NCBI GenBank assembly: GCA_964036195.1
Contig: OZ038451.1
Span: forward strand, 15,380,529 to 15,444,528
Source: Sphaerolaimus hirsutus
Taxonomy: Eukaryota > Nematoda > Chromadorea > Monhysterida > Sphaerolaimidae
DNA: 64,000 bases
Reading direction: 5' to 3'
Shown piece by piece: positions 38,776 through 51,036 of this stretch (position 1 is the stretch's first letter; each line of letters starts with the position of its first letter). The position numbers and the translations under genes were made by a program. The notes beneath the pieces are model-generated. The model did not search any database and was not told the origin of the DNA. It saw nothing but the letters and a program-made list of their open reading frames with translations.

Positions 38776-39307
38776 TCGTTTATCTTTGCATTTCAGCATT
38801 TGAGATTTTATCCTATTGCTGAATGTTTCCGCATGAAAAAGTGTACGCATCTTTTGAATGCTGAAATACATGCTGAATTGACAAACCGCCTAATTTTCAA
38901 GAGTACGGACGATTTGAGTTCAGCAAGTTTTTTTCTATTCAGCATTTAATTCGGCATTTGTCAAAAACGTGCGTATGCCGAATATTTCGGCTTCAGTGTG
39001 CGTAGCGCCATAGGGGATCTGAGATGGATATGTGCACTTTCGATATGAAAATTGTGATTTTTCTGAAAAACGGTACCACTGTATCTCAGGAACGAAATGG
39101 ACTATAACACTGATTTTTTTACCAAAATGGGCAGAATTATACGTGGATGTCGAATCCACAGCTAACTCGATTTTTCTGGATTTGGCGCTTGTGAACTTTT
39201 GGAACGGAAGTCCCCATTTGAGCCGCAAAACATTCGTCAAAATCAGGAAATCCGCGTAGATATTCAAGTATTTACCTACCTACCTATGACGGTAGCCCAT
39301 AAAGCCG

Positions 39308-39684
39308 AGATTACAGCTCAGCGTGAATTTGACGTAAAAATACGACGTAAAATTATGTCGTAAAATTAACTACATGAGTGTGGATGATGCTACAGGTCTA
39401 CAATTTTTTATGGATAATATTACGATTTCATCCAACCATTGACATGAAATGTAAAATTAGTTCCCTGACGTAAAAGGATGACGAAAAATGAAAAAAATTT
39501 AATTTTTCAATTCGCTCTAGCTGTGGCTGATAACACTCAGTACTGGACACGATCAAGGTATTGATTCATATATTTTCCATAAAAAATTGTAGACCTGTAG
39601 CATCATCCACACTCATGTAATTAATTTCACGACATAATTTTACATCCTCATTTTACGTCAAATTCACGCTCAGTTCTAATCCCA
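39308..39684. mobile_element. Foldback MITE with CTCAGCGTGAATTTGACGT ends
   Basis: The arms are reverse complements (for example GAGTGTGGATGATGCTACAG at the left and its complement at the right). Same family as 53037-53547. Confidence 0.75.
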
Positions 39685-40072
39685 GCTTAAAACATGGCAA
39701 AATTTTCTCTGCTGATGCTGTCCCACGTGAAAACATGACCACGTGATTCGCTGATAAGTGCGCGTGCTGACGTCTCATTACTTATTGCCTACGCCGTTAC
39801 CCTGCCCGACCAGTAAATAAATCATTTTTTGAGTGCCCTCTCATTTGTATTCATTAGTAGGTACATAAGTATAGAAATAGTTACATGTAGTTAAGGTACC
39901 TACTGTAGAATTTACTTTTGTCTTGTTCCAGAACCCATTTATAGCTATTGAATCATTCACAAACAAATGAATTCTCTGAAATTCTACTGATTTAGAATGC
40001 TCGATCTCTGCAGCCAGGAATAGAAATGAAAGCATCTTCTCCGCGGTTAGTCCATTTCACAGTTGTTAAAAT

Positions 40073-40482
40073 CGTACCGTATTTCCTCGAAATACCCCCT
40101 GGGGGTTTATTTTTCCGGGTGAGAATTTTGAGGGGGGGGGGGGGGGGGTATTTCGAGGGGAGGTTTATTATTTCGCCACAACTTTTTTTAAATCCCAGTA
40201 CTAAATTGTCGTTTGAAACGTACGCAGACGTCGAAAAATGCAACAAAAATCGCTATTTGTAAGACTCTAAAGACTTGTAAAAGTGTGTAGACGTATAAAC
40301 ACTGTTCTCACATAACACAGTCATTGTTTTTAACGTGTGTTCTGCATTGCTAAGATGACAAACCGCAGCATTTGTTATTTACGTTCTCTATACACTAAAT
40401 TTGGGGGAGGGGGTACAAGTTCATAGTGTCCATTTTGAGGGGGGGGGGTTCGAGGGGGGTATTTCGAGAAAATACGGTATTT
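40073..40482. mobile_element. Pogo-like MITE, G/C-run family
   Basis: Inverted ends TACCGTATTTCCTCGAAATA and TATTTCGAGAAAATACGGTA, with G runs of about 18 (40132-40149) and 9 inside. Confidence 0.75.
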
Positions 40483-41470
40483 ATTTTTACTCAAAAAGTA
40501 CGCATACTCGAGTAATGAGTAAATACGCATACGCATACGTTGAAAAAAGTATCCGTACTCGCGTATACGCTTACTTTTTCAGAGTACTCGAGTACAGTAG
40601 AGAAATTTTTGCGAGTACAGGAAGAGCACTTTTGCCATTCGAGACCCCTGTTTTTAATAAAGAATACTTATTTATAGAAAGAAAACACCTGTTATTGTCC
40701 AGGCTAAACATTCATAATGCTCCCTTCCATAGTTTCCAGAAAGAAAAGGTAATTTTTATTCGCTTTTACGCTTTCTTTAGAGCAGGGACGTATCCATGAT
40801 TTTTGAGCGGGGGGGGGCTGCTTGTTTACGAGGGTCGGCGAACGGGGGGGGAGGCTCAGCCCCCCCTAAATTTTTTCCCTATATAGGTACGAAAAAGCGG
40901 TTTGGCGCTAGCGCCATACAAAGGCGCCACACCATGGCGCTATTGGCGTTGGCGCCAGCGCCGGCAACCGCTTGATATGTATGTAATTATGCATACATAT
41001 ACAGCGAAAAGTTGTAAAAATGTGTTCATTTCTAAGGATATTGGTTTAAAGGGACCAATCCGCTGAAAATAGAATGCATGGGGACGAAATTGCGCGCTTG
41101 CGCGCAAAATTTTTAAGAAACATCAAAAATTATATGGGATAAGTCGCATTTTCCGGGACTTTTTAGGTTTCACCCCGGGAAGGGGGGGGCTGTAGCCCCC
41201 CCCCCCCCGCCCCCCCCCCTGGATACGTCCTTGCTTTAGAGTAAAATACTCGCATTTACGCTTTCTGTGGAAAAAAAGTTTTTGACTCTCATTTACTCCC
41301 AAGTAAAAGTAAGAAAATTTTACTTTACGCTTTCTGTGTACTTGGGGAGGGGGCGAGTAAAAAAAAATACTTTACTCTTTCTGTGTACTCGAGGAGGGGG
41401 CGAGTAAAAACAAAATACTTTACGCATACGCATACTTTGGAAAAAGTTTGGTACTTTCAACAACTCTGGT
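40483..41470. mobile_element. CGCATACTCGAGTA-core element with nested hAT-like MITE
   Basis: Arrays of TACGCATACTCGAGTA (40490-40630) and their counterpart (41240-41450) surround the hAT-like copy at 40783-41233. The outer boundaries are not certain. Confidence 0.55.
40783..41233. mobile_element. hAT-like MITE, GGGGGGCTGAGCCCC family (451 bp), nested
   Basis: Ends CAGGGACGTATCCATG and GGATACGTCCTTG; exact 8-bp duplication CTTTAGAG. Carries the GCGCGCTTGCGCGC module near 41092. Confidence 0.9.
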
Positions 41471-41741
41471 TCGCGTTCATTTGAATTTGATAATTTGAAA
41501 ACAATCCCCAGGTAGAGCAATTAGTGCCATCTAAACTCATCTCTAATGACCCGTTTTACGCAATCAACCTTTATTGCGATCTAAATCCGTCATTGCTTGT
41601 CTTGTCAAGGACAGTGTCATGTGAGGGCAATTAAAAAGGTGCCGGTCACTTGCGTCCACCCACAAACACTGCCAACAATAGAAAGCTTTCCCCGATACCG
41701 ACTTCCCGTTTGCATTCTTTCGGCAACAAGAGTCTCCAGAG

Positions 41742-41961
41742 TAGTGATGTAAAAAGCGCAAGAACTTTAGCGCCAAGCGCCAAAAGCACCATGGCGCTTT
41801 TCTGACCCCCAGCGCCAAGCACCAATGGCGCCAGAGCAAAATGGCATTAAGCGCCAGAAGCGCTATGGCGCTTTTCGCTTTGGTGCTAGCACAATTTGTT
41901 CCTGGCACCGGTCAAAAATAGCGCCAAGCGCCAAAAGCACCATGGCGCTTTTACATCACTA
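41742..41961. mobile_element. hAT-like MITE, GCGCCAAAAGCGCCATGG-core family (220 bp)
   Basis: Ends TAGTGATGTAAAAAGCGC and GCGCTTTTACATCACTA; 8-bp duplication CTCCAGAG versus CTCTAGAG (7 of 8). Relatives: 42906-43016, 49198-49321, and near 57543 and 58547. Confidence 0.85.
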
Positions 41962-42094
41962 CTCTAGAGGCCGGAAACTCACAACACCTGACTAACTGTC
42001 CCAGAACATTCCAATTGGGATATTGCAATGCATTCCAATTGGTATACAGTGAAGCGCACTGGTACTTTTGGCGATGTTGCAGGCATCACATCGA

Positions 42095-42905
42095 CTAGGG
42101 TTGGAAATCTCAGAATTTTCGGGTTCGGGTATCGGTTCCAAAAAAGTTCCGGTACTGATATCTGTTCCAAAAAGTGTATGGTGCATATTTGGTGCCCTGT
42201 TAAGATGGAATGTTGTAGAGCTCATAGTGACGTGTTTTTAGCGAATGGCTAATATTTACTGATCGGACCGATCTCTGTACAAAGGATGTTAACGTATTTC
42301 CTCAAATTAAGCCCCTTAAATTGACCCCCACGAAATACCCCTGTTGTGAGCAAGCTGAAGAAACATTAAAATTGTACATCATTTATGTATGCAATGTACG
42401 TCATGTATTAATTGCTGCCATATTGCATCACTACAGCTGATAATAAAGTTTGAGTTCCATATCTTGATTATCCATTCCTTGACTTTTTTCACCATTTTAC
42501 ATTTACTCCACTGAGACTTTATCATTATTTCTTTTCTAAAACTGGCTAAAAAGATTACAGGGGGTGCAAAACAATACTCATAAGAAAATCAACCCTTATT
42601 GTATCACAATGTCCAGGCACTCTGACAAGCCATCATAGGGCACCTAACAAATCACTTTGACCAAGTATAACATGCACAATGGGAGCTGACATTTGGGTGA
42701 CTGGCAGAGACACCTTGATGTGGCGCATCTTTTCATACCCCTCCCCCCTCCATGCGGCTCCATCAAAAAATTTTTTTTTGAACAAATGACCAACTTTTTT
42801 CATCCGTAATTTCATTTACTTCCAGCAGAAGCTTGGCCTCAGTAATGCAGTCATGCTGGTTGCAGACCATTAGGACTATGGCTGGTGGCTGATGGGCAAG
42901 AGGAG
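42095..42905. other. Relics only
   Basis: 42095-42170 starts TAGGGTTGGAAATCTCAG (fragment of the 51037 family). 42290-42360 is a degraded CCCC-rich pogo-like end. The rest, to 42905, shows no feature I can support. Confidence 0.4.
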
Positions 42906-43016
42906 TAGTGACGTGAAAGAGGCCAGAACTTTGGCGCCTAGCGCCAAAAGCGCCATGACGCTTTTTGCTTTGGCGCTAGTGCCAGGCGCCAGCGCCATGG
43001 CGCTTTTACATCAGTA
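42906..43016. mobile_element. hAT-like MITE, GCGCC-core family, short copy
   Basis: Ends TAGTGACGTGAAA and GCTTTTACATCAGTA, with 6 of 8 flanking bases alike (AAGAGGAG, AGGGGGAG). Confidence 0.7.
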
Positions 43017-43378
43017 AGGGGGAGTCATGTCGTGTGTATTGTGTCGTGTTTGGGTGCACAGTGTGGCCAGGCTTCTGCTGTAAGAGAATGACATTCCAGA
43101 TGAAAAAAGTTTGTCATTTGTTCAATAATAACTTCTTTGGAGGTGCTGCAGGGAGGAGGGGGGGGGGGAAGTTGTGCCATGTCAAGGTGTATCTGTCATC
43201 CAAATGTAAGCCCCCATCATTTCACTTGGCATTGGGTACTAAACGGAATCATATTCGCATGTCAAAGTGTAGTAGTTAATTGAACATCAATATGTACAAA
43301 AACTTCAATCAACTACTAAAGGGATTTGTTCAGGTGCTCTATGATGGCTTGTAGAGTGCCTGGACAGTGTGATACGTA

Positions 43379-44283
43379 CATGGTCGGGCTGAAAAGTCCC
43401 CGGGCAGTGCTCGCCATTCGCGCTAGGGGTAAGCTACGGTCATAAAATTTTAACACGTTAATATATCAGGTGTTTTGAGTTTTCACCCAAAATTTCACCC
43501 CTCTAGCTCCACCCACTGCGGAATTGTGGGGGTTACAATTTCGGTCATTTTGTACTGATGTACAAATGATGCTCTAGCTCAATGCTGCTTTAAGTTGTGA
43601 TCATGAAACTTTTCCTAGTGTAAGCCACCAGTGTTGGCAATGTGCTGATAGTATTCAACACTTTCATCAACATCATTGCTATTAAGGTAAAATGAATATG
43701 CAGATCAGGGTGGTGTGCAAGAAACGTGGGAACTGTGATGGATGTTTTTGATGATCATCTTAGATCATGTTGTATTGCAGTGATTTTAATGTTGTTTTGA
43801 AATGTGCAGTAAATTATTATGTCAATTAAATTTCATTTGTGTTTCATTACTTATGTGTAGTGGACACATTACCTATGTTCAACAGCAGTGAGTAGACTCC
43901 AAGGGGGACTATTTTGAGAAGGAGAGGCAGAATGATGAATTTGGTAGTGAGAGTAGTGACAGTAATGTCAATATGAACTAGGCTTATGATATCATAGCTA
44001 ATGTTGGTTAGTGCTGGCACATTGCCAACACTGGTGGCTTATACTAGCCAAAGTTTCATGATCACAGCTTAAAGCAGCGTTGAGCTAGAGCACCATTTGT
44101 ACATCAGTACAAAATGACCGAAATTGTAACCCCCACAGTTCCGCAGTCGGTGGAGCTAGAGGAATGAAATTTTGGGTGAAAACTAAAAACACCTGATATA
44201 TTAACGTGTTAAAATTTTATAACCGTAGCTCACCCCTAGCGCGATTGGCGAGCACTGCCCGGGGACTTTTCAGCCCGACCATG
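43379..44283. mobile_element. Mariner-type MITE (905 bp)
   Basis: Terminal inverted repeats of about 220 bp begin CATGGTCGGGCTGAAAAGTC and continue CCCGGGCAGTGCTCGCC. Flanked by TA on both sides. The unique centre of about 430 bp has no transposase frame. TA duplication plus long inverted ends point to the Tc1/mariner group; this is inference. Confidence 0.8.
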
Positions 44284-44461
44284 TACATAAGTGTTGATTT
44301 TCTTATTAAATGATTGTTTTGCACTCCCTGTACCTGTGAACTTTTCGGCCAGTTGCATAAAATCACTGATTCTTTTAAAATTTGTGAAAATCCCATTTGT
44401 ATTGACCAGCGAGAAACTTAAAAATATTTACAGGGAATGCCCCCAGTGACTGCACTGGAAC

Positions 44462-45106
44462 TAGGGTTGGCCGATGTTTTTTTTTAAAACGTTTTTTTTT
44501 AAACATGACGTCCGAAATGTTTTTTTTAAAACATCAGCCGAAATTTTTAGTACTAAGCACTAGGTATTTTGCAAAATTTTTGCGCGCAAGCGCGCAATTT
44601 CACACACAAATTGACATTGGTGGTTGTTTTCGTTCGTTTTGTGGCATTTTTAGTATCAAAGCATCCATTTCTATGTGCTACCATGGGTGAATAAGCCGTC
44701 ATATGTTGCTGTAGTAGATAATATTGAGGTAATGTGCTTCCATGTACCTCCACAGTGTGTAACTTCACTCCCAAAGTAACAACCTCCTTTTATAACCTTG
44801 TTTGTTCATTATTCCATGCCAAACTTCACCTGAAGTCACAAACATTTGACTATAAGGCGATATACAAATATGTTGACAAAAAATGGATATTTTTGACACA
44901 AATCACCACTTATAATGCTATCCCATGGCTCCACAGCCATTATATGGTCATATTTAACATCACAGAGTATTGCCACTGTCTGATATACCAATATATATTG
45001 ACACTAGGTCATATCTGGGAGCTTTTTAAAAAAAAACGTTTTTTATTTAAAAAAAACGTGTTTTTTTTAAACATCAAGTTAAAAAACACGTTTTTTTCCA
45101 ACCCTA
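44462..45106. mobile_element. hAT-like MITE, AAAAACGTTTTTT-core family (645 bp)
   Basis: Ends TAGGGTTGGCCGATG and TTCCAACCCTA; exact 8-bp duplication ACTGGAAC (44454-44461 and 45107-45114). Near-copy of 13210-13874, including the GCGCGCAAGCGCGCA module. Confidence 0.9.
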
Positions 45107-45114
45107 ACTGGAAC

Positions 45115-46660
45115 AGCTACATACATGGGTACAATTATGTGTAAACTTTGGCAACACCTGGGGGTATCTCCACACCAAGTGGCTCAGCCCAACTTGACTT
45201 TGGAGCTGAGTGAAAATCAATTAAAATTAAAAAAATAAGTATCCCATTTGATTTGATTGGCTCTTTACAATCTAAACTTGTGCTTAGTTTGGGTCAACAA
45301 TGAGAAATGATGAGAAAGTCTCAGTGGAGTGTGATCACTCTGAATTACTGTCCCACTTGTTATTGAGAACTGCATCACCTTGTAATCATGAACTGGATCA
45401 CTTGTATGTAGTGGATAATAATAACTGAACAATAGACAATCATTTACATACCAAAAGTAAATTCATGATGAATTTCATTACAAGTGATGGCATTGTTGAT
45501 TAGAACTTTTGATGTGAAGTAAAGCTTTTTTGATTACAAGTGGGGTAGTTGCTGTGGTCACAAGTGAAGCAGGAATCTGATTAGAAGCTTTGATGTGAAG
45601 TGGGGTACTTCTTGATTACAAGTTTGCCTGACGTAAAGTGTGCATGATTAGTCGTGGTCCGCACTGGAAAGTTGCACTGTAAAGCAGCATGTAAACCATA
45701 GTATTTACTTTGCGAGTAGAGTGACACAGGATAGCATGAAACCATGATAATGTAAAACGGATGTGGGGATGAAAAATGGAAAACCCTCCACTGCCCAGGG
45801 CCTGTAGCACTCGTGGCAGCACTGTTCCTTTTGCTGAAAGATTGTATACTCCAGTAGTTTGACAATATGCATTTATGTCTTATATTGGTAGTGTGCCGAT
45901 GACAACTAGTGCATGCAACACCTGTATCATTGTCGTAGTCTTTATCTTGTACCATTTAAGCCAGTTTCAAACAATGTTTTAAAGGATGATAACGTTATGC
46001 CGCAGTTACCGTAATCAATGCTTAAGACTGGCGACAGAGTGGCGCCTGTAGATACCGTTCTGCTATCACGTGTGTGTATAAAAAAATCTTCAGACAGACG
46101 AGCAGATGACTCTGATAATGCTTCGTGCTATCTGTAAACTTTTCACACTTCCGCGTGGAATGTGTTATTGTCATGGAAATCCTTGGGGCGTGATATAGTC
46201 CACAAGATAGTGGAAAAATTATCAATCAGGATCTATACTAAATAATTTGGTACTTACCGTTATTTGGCACATACGGTATTGCCGTTAATCATCCCCCAGG
46301 GAACATTTAAAATGTGGAGTTAATTTCTACCGTAATTTTTTACCCCAAGCCACTTTTGTTCTTGTTCAATACTGTGCGTCTACGTCTAGACAGCATCGCT
46401 CATGTTTTCATTAATTGGTTCATTACTGCCCGATCTGTCCATTCACCCCCACGTAAAACCGAGAAAAATTTTCGATTTTGTACTTAGGAAAACATCAAAA
46501 TGAGTAAAAGGAAAACCTTGAGCCGTTGCTTACCCTATCCATCGTCACTTCTATCATCTTTGCAGTACAATTCGTTTGAGTGATTTTGCTTTTTATTCAC
46601 TCCAAAAATTCTCAATTGCCTACATTTTCTGTACTCGCGTACTTTCAAAAAGCTGAGTAC
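45115..46660. other. Unassigned intergenic DNA
   Basis: No exon, inverted repeat or family member could be assigned, apart from GTACTCGCGT words near 46630 that belong to the CGCATACTCGAGTA family continuing at 47986. Confidence 0.4.
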
Positions 46661-47985
46661 TAGGGTGTCAAATTTCCGTTTCCGTTTTCCGTTTCCGCTT
46701 TTCCGCAGGAAATTTGTTACCTTTCCGTTTTCCGTTTTCCGGCAGCTGAAATTTTTTTACCTTTCCGTTTTCCGGCAGCCAAAATTTTTTTACCTTTCCG
46801 TTTTCTGGCAGCTGAAAATTTTTTACCTTTCCATTTCCGTTTTTCCGGCCCATTTTCCCATTTTCCGGCTGAAAAAAATTTTACCTTTCCGTTTCCATTT
46901 TTCCAGGCAATTTTTCCATTTTCTGTCTAGATTTTCAGTTTTCTGGCATTTTTCCATTATTTTTCCAATCTGTATTTATCTTTTTCCACTATGGTGTATA
47001 TAACTACCAGGTTCTTGTGTCTCTCTCTTATATACTCAGCAGACTGCATGCTATTTTTCTGAAGAAAATGCTCCATTGTCATTGTTTATAGAATCAAAGA
47101 TGTCCCAAAAAAAACATTTCAGGAAATGAACATGATGAACATGGAAATGTTGCGTGTACATACTATGTATTCTCATTTTTAAATATTTTTCTCTTTATGT
47201 GAAACTGCATGCCAAATGGCGCCACACACGCTGGATGTCAACTGACCTCGTGTCAACTAAATTTTTGTGAATTATGTGATTTCAACTTTCCTATATGATA
47301 GAGCATAGTTAATTTTACATAATGACACTTGCTTTGCATTGATTCTGTTATGTGTGCTGCTTTTAGACATCTTTTTGTGTTATTTAGTTGACACTGAGTT
47401 GACACAAATTTGCAATGTCAACTAGCGTGTGTGGGCCCAATACATAAGTAATTTTGGACATACTTTGCAGTCTGCTGAGTATACTTTTTACTGTTCAGTT
47501 ACATCAAAGTTCACTTCTGCTTAATTATTATTGTTGTTGTAGTGTACTTTTGCTACCTTTTGATGATTTTTGTTGGTTCAGTTAAGCTTGAACTACAAGT
47601 GAAGTTACTGGCATGATTCATAGTTGCAGAATGTACAGCTACCACAATCAAAGCCAAACAGGCAAACATGCATGCAGGTTTTTCTTCTGCAAATTTTTCC
47701 ATTTCCATGCAAATTTTGCTCTTTTTTTTGTTTCCGTGAAAATTTTGCTTTATTTTTTCCATTTCCGTGAAAATTTCACTTTCCGTTTTCCGGCATTTCA
47801 TTTTTCCATTTTCCGTTTTCTAGCCGTTAATTTTTTTTTACCTTTCCCTTTTCCGTTTTCCGCTGAGTGAAATTTTTTACCTTTCCGTTTTCCAGCAGAA
47901 AATTTTTTTTACCTTTCCGTTTTCCGTAAAGTGAAAAAAATTTTATTTTTCCGTTTTCCGTAAAAAAAAATTTTTGGACACCCTA
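46661..47985. mobile_element. hAT-like element, TTTCCGTTTTCCG-core family (1325 bp)
   Basis: Ends TAGGGTGTCAAATTTCC and TTGGACACCCTA; exact 8-bp duplication CTGAGTAC (46653-46660 and 47986-47993). Both ends are degenerate CCTTTCCGTTTTCC arrays around about 650 bp of unique DNA. Confidence 0.9.
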
Positions 47986-48060
47986 CTGAGTACTCGTATT
48001 TTTCTGGAAGAAACATAAACGTATTTTCTCAGTACTCGAGTATACGTATTTTCGAGTAAA

Positions 48061-48470
48061 TGTACCGTATTTACTCGAATATTTCCCCCGGGGAATTATT
48101 TTTTCGTCAGACATTTTTGAGGGGGGAACTATTCAAGGGGGGAATTATTCAAGTGGGGGGATTATTATTTCGTCAAAATTTTAGCCATGTTTCTATCACA
48201 CTAAATACACATCCTGTTTCCATTGGTAGTGCACATTACATTGCATTTTTGAACACCGGATGTACTGCATTTGCATTCAGTGAATCAAACCACACAGCTC
48301 TTTTGCTTGAGTTGACTTCGATTGTTTTTTAGTAAATGTGCATCAACTACCCTCCAGCATTAGGGGGGGGGGATTATTCAAGTGGGGGAATTAAATTTTC
48401 CTCACTCGCCTAACAGGGGGGAATTATTCGAGTGGGGGAATTATTCGAGTAAATACGGTAAATACGTTTT
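48061..48470. mobile_element. Pogo-like MITE (TTACTCGAATA subfamily)
   Basis: Inverted ends TACCGTATTTACTCGAATA and TATTCGAGTAAATACGGTA; inside are GGGGGAATTATTCAAG repeats. Confidence 0.8.
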
Positions 48471-49197
48471 AACAACTATGATTATAACCCAGCCTGTCTT
48501 TGCTCTGTTCCTGGCACGGACACCCTACAAAACCCGCCTGGACGTTATTAAGTATTTTATAGTAAAAGCGGCCAGTATGAGGGCAAAGTCAAATATCACA
48601 ATCACAAATAATCAAATTTGAAAATTCACAACTCAGAAATCAAACTCAACACCCGTAGATTTTATATTTCTGCGCTTTGAGTGTTGCTGAATGAAAACAC
48701 TTCAATTGAAACACTTTCTACCTGAGACTTGACTGGCGTTATCCGGATACCGAAGTAAAAGAACAACGAAAGACATATTGAAGTAAGTGACTATCCCCTA
48801 TGACATGACAAAAGGCAGTCTTAAAATCTTATCTCTGCCGCTATCAGTGAGATTTGGCAGTGGGACATTTGTCAGGCGCCAAATATTTGGGAAAGGTAAA
48901 CATTGTGTAAGCAAAACGGCGTAATAATGCGGGAGGAAACTGGCCGCTCCTGTCTGTTCTATAGATGCTGGGACAGCATCCTTTCTGGGCCAATGGTTAA
49001 GCCACAAAAACCTAATTGTAATTTGTATACTTTCTATAGAGATATGGGGCCTTACCTCAGTCGACCCACTTTGACAGCCATTGGCCAAGGCATCGTTGCT
49101 GATTCATGCATTGAATAGCTAAAAATTTCTCCCAAATATTTCTTCAAGGCTAATATAGTGCATTGAACTTGAGTTCATGAAACATGAATATCGTGCA

Positions 49198-49321
49198 TAG
49201 TGATGTGAAAAGCGCCAGAACTTTGGCGCCAAGTACCAAAAGCGCCATGGCGCTTTTCCGACCCCTAGCGCCACAGCAAAATAGCGCCAAGCCCCAAAAC
49301 CGCCGTGGCGCTCGTACATTA
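49198..49321. mobile_element. hAT-like MITE, GCGCC-core family
   Basis: Starts TAGTGATGTGAAAAGCGCC and ends GGCGCTCGTACATTA; the flanks resemble an 8-bp duplication (ATCGTGCA, GTCATGCA). Confidence 0.7.
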
Positions 49322-49519
49322 GTCATGCATCAAACAAAACTGTTCAGTCACTTTTTTCATTGCTGATGTAAAAACACTCATTTCATGAAATGCAAACATG
49401 AAAACGTTATTTTTAGCTTGCTGATCATTATAAAAAATTGCCCACTATTAATTACAGTTGAAAAGTTTAGCGTGTTTACAGTTGAAAAAAGTGTGGACCA
49501 GATTATATTGATCACTATG

Positions 49520-50366
49520 TATTATAAACAGGGGACACGCCAGGTCCGCCACCGAAATTCTGTGTCGGTGCCGGATGCCATATCTCCAGTTCAAGGACGT
49601 AGCCAGGGGGGGGGGCGGGGGGGGCGGCCGCCCCCCCCCCCTTCCCGGGCCGGACCAAAAAATGTGCCAGAAATGACACTTTCAGTAGACGATTTTGTCG
49701 ACAGTTTGAAAAAATTTTGCGCGCAAGCGCGCATTTTCCCTTCACGACATATATTTTCGGTTGACGAGTCTCAGCGCCCTCAACGGCAGTTAAAATGGAC
49801 TCAATTTCTGTCCACATCGCAGTATATGCCTGTAAAATCCGGCTGTATACTGCTGTTTTGGCGCCAATGCCAACGCCAGTGGCGCCATGGCGTGGCGCCA
49901 ACGAATGGCGCAGCGCCATGGCGCCATTCCCCTACTACAGAGGTAAAATTTTAGGGGGGGGGCGCCGCCCCCCCCGTTCGCCGGGCTCCGTATACAATCC
50001 GCCCCCCCCGCTCAAAAATCCTGGCTACGTCCCTGCTCCAGTTGTAGTGGGGGGATTTATTCGAAATTTTGAGGTTATATACTAGATACCCCCCACTACT
50101 ATATACGGGCTGGGGAAGGTCGACGACCCACCTGAGTGTGGGTCGCCGTATACATGAATAGTTTTTTTGAAAAAAATCGCGATTTATGTATACGGCGACC
50201 CACACTCAGGTGGGTCGACGACCTTCCCCAGCCCGTAAATAGTTGTGGAGGGGTTTCGAGTATATTCCCCAAAATTTCTAATAAATCCCCCACTACAACT
50301 GGAGATATGGCATCCGGCACCGGCACAGAATTTGGGTGGCGGACCTGGCGTGTCCCCTGTTTATAT
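49520..50366. mobile_element. Palindromic element with nested hAT-like MITE
   Basis: Outer arms: the left reads TATAAACAGGGGACACGCCA and the right its complement. An inner perfect inverted pair of about 65 bp (50103-50235) contains CGACCCACCTGAGTGTGGGT. A hAT-like copy (49592-50035) sits in the left arm. Confidence 0.8.
49592..50035. mobile_element. hAT-like MITE, GGGGGGCTGAGCCCC family (444 bp), nested
   Basis: Ends CAAGGACGTAGCCAGG and GGCTACGTCCCTG; exact 8-bp duplication CTCCAGTT. Carries the GCGCGCAAGCGCGCA module near 49719. Confidence 0.9.
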
Positions 50367-50399
50367 AGAGTGTATGTGGCCAAAATATTTATTTGATCA

Positions 50400-51028
50400 A
50401 ATAAAAAACATCATTATGAGTGTGATATGTAGGTTCTCATCCCTATAAACATTGGCACCAAAAATCCACTTTCGCAATAAAAACGGAACAGGTACAAGTA
50501 CATTTGAGACAATGTCTCAAAAGCATGTCAATAGGATTAGATAGATAAAGTTAACCACGTGATGTGACTGTCTCATAAATATGAGCTTACACATGCCCAT
50601 CACTGTACAAAAAATATTTATTGTAAAACAAACTTTTTCAGCAAACCGTTGAGTAAAAAATTGATCATAACTGTCATCTCTGTTTTAAATAAAAAAGTGT
50701 TTTGTGCTTTGTAGATATGTGTTTCTTTTAACTAAATCAATATTGTAGAAAAAAATTGAGTATAATAAAAAGGTATGTAGATCTGCATTTATACCGATAC
50801 ACACGACATGCGTGAAAAGCATTTTTTTGTAACATATAAATTCTTAATTTTATTTATCAAAACCTTATCGATATTATTTATCAGAACATTTAGGTGAAAT
50901 AGTTGGAGAGTGGGAGGAGTGGGATGGATAAAAAGCTGAAGATTTCAGTCTCTTTAAAAATATATATCGCGAGAACGCTTTTCAGTAAGATAAATATATA
51001 GCTGAAGAATGGAAGTAAGATAGATAAC
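50400..51028. other. Unassigned AT-rich DNA
   Basis: No exon or repeat boundary recognised. Confidence 0.3.
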
Positions 51029-51036
51029 CCATCAAG

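Larger units (their letters stand above)
34271..39008. mobile_element. 4.7-kb composite insertion with inverted ends and 5-bp duplication
   Basis: Left end GCGCTACGCACACTGAAGCC and right end its reverse complement, extending about 45 bp (CCGAAATATTCGGCATACGC...). Flanked by CATAG at 34266-34270 and 39009-39013. Much of the length is later nested MITEs (34762, 35341, 37341, 37676 and others). No transposase frame was recognised. Confidence 0.8.

Noticed and set aside
45581-45955. 124-codon minus-strand frame in unassigned DNA
   Set aside because: No domain, no splice partners and no paralogue in the window; the length is compatible with chance.
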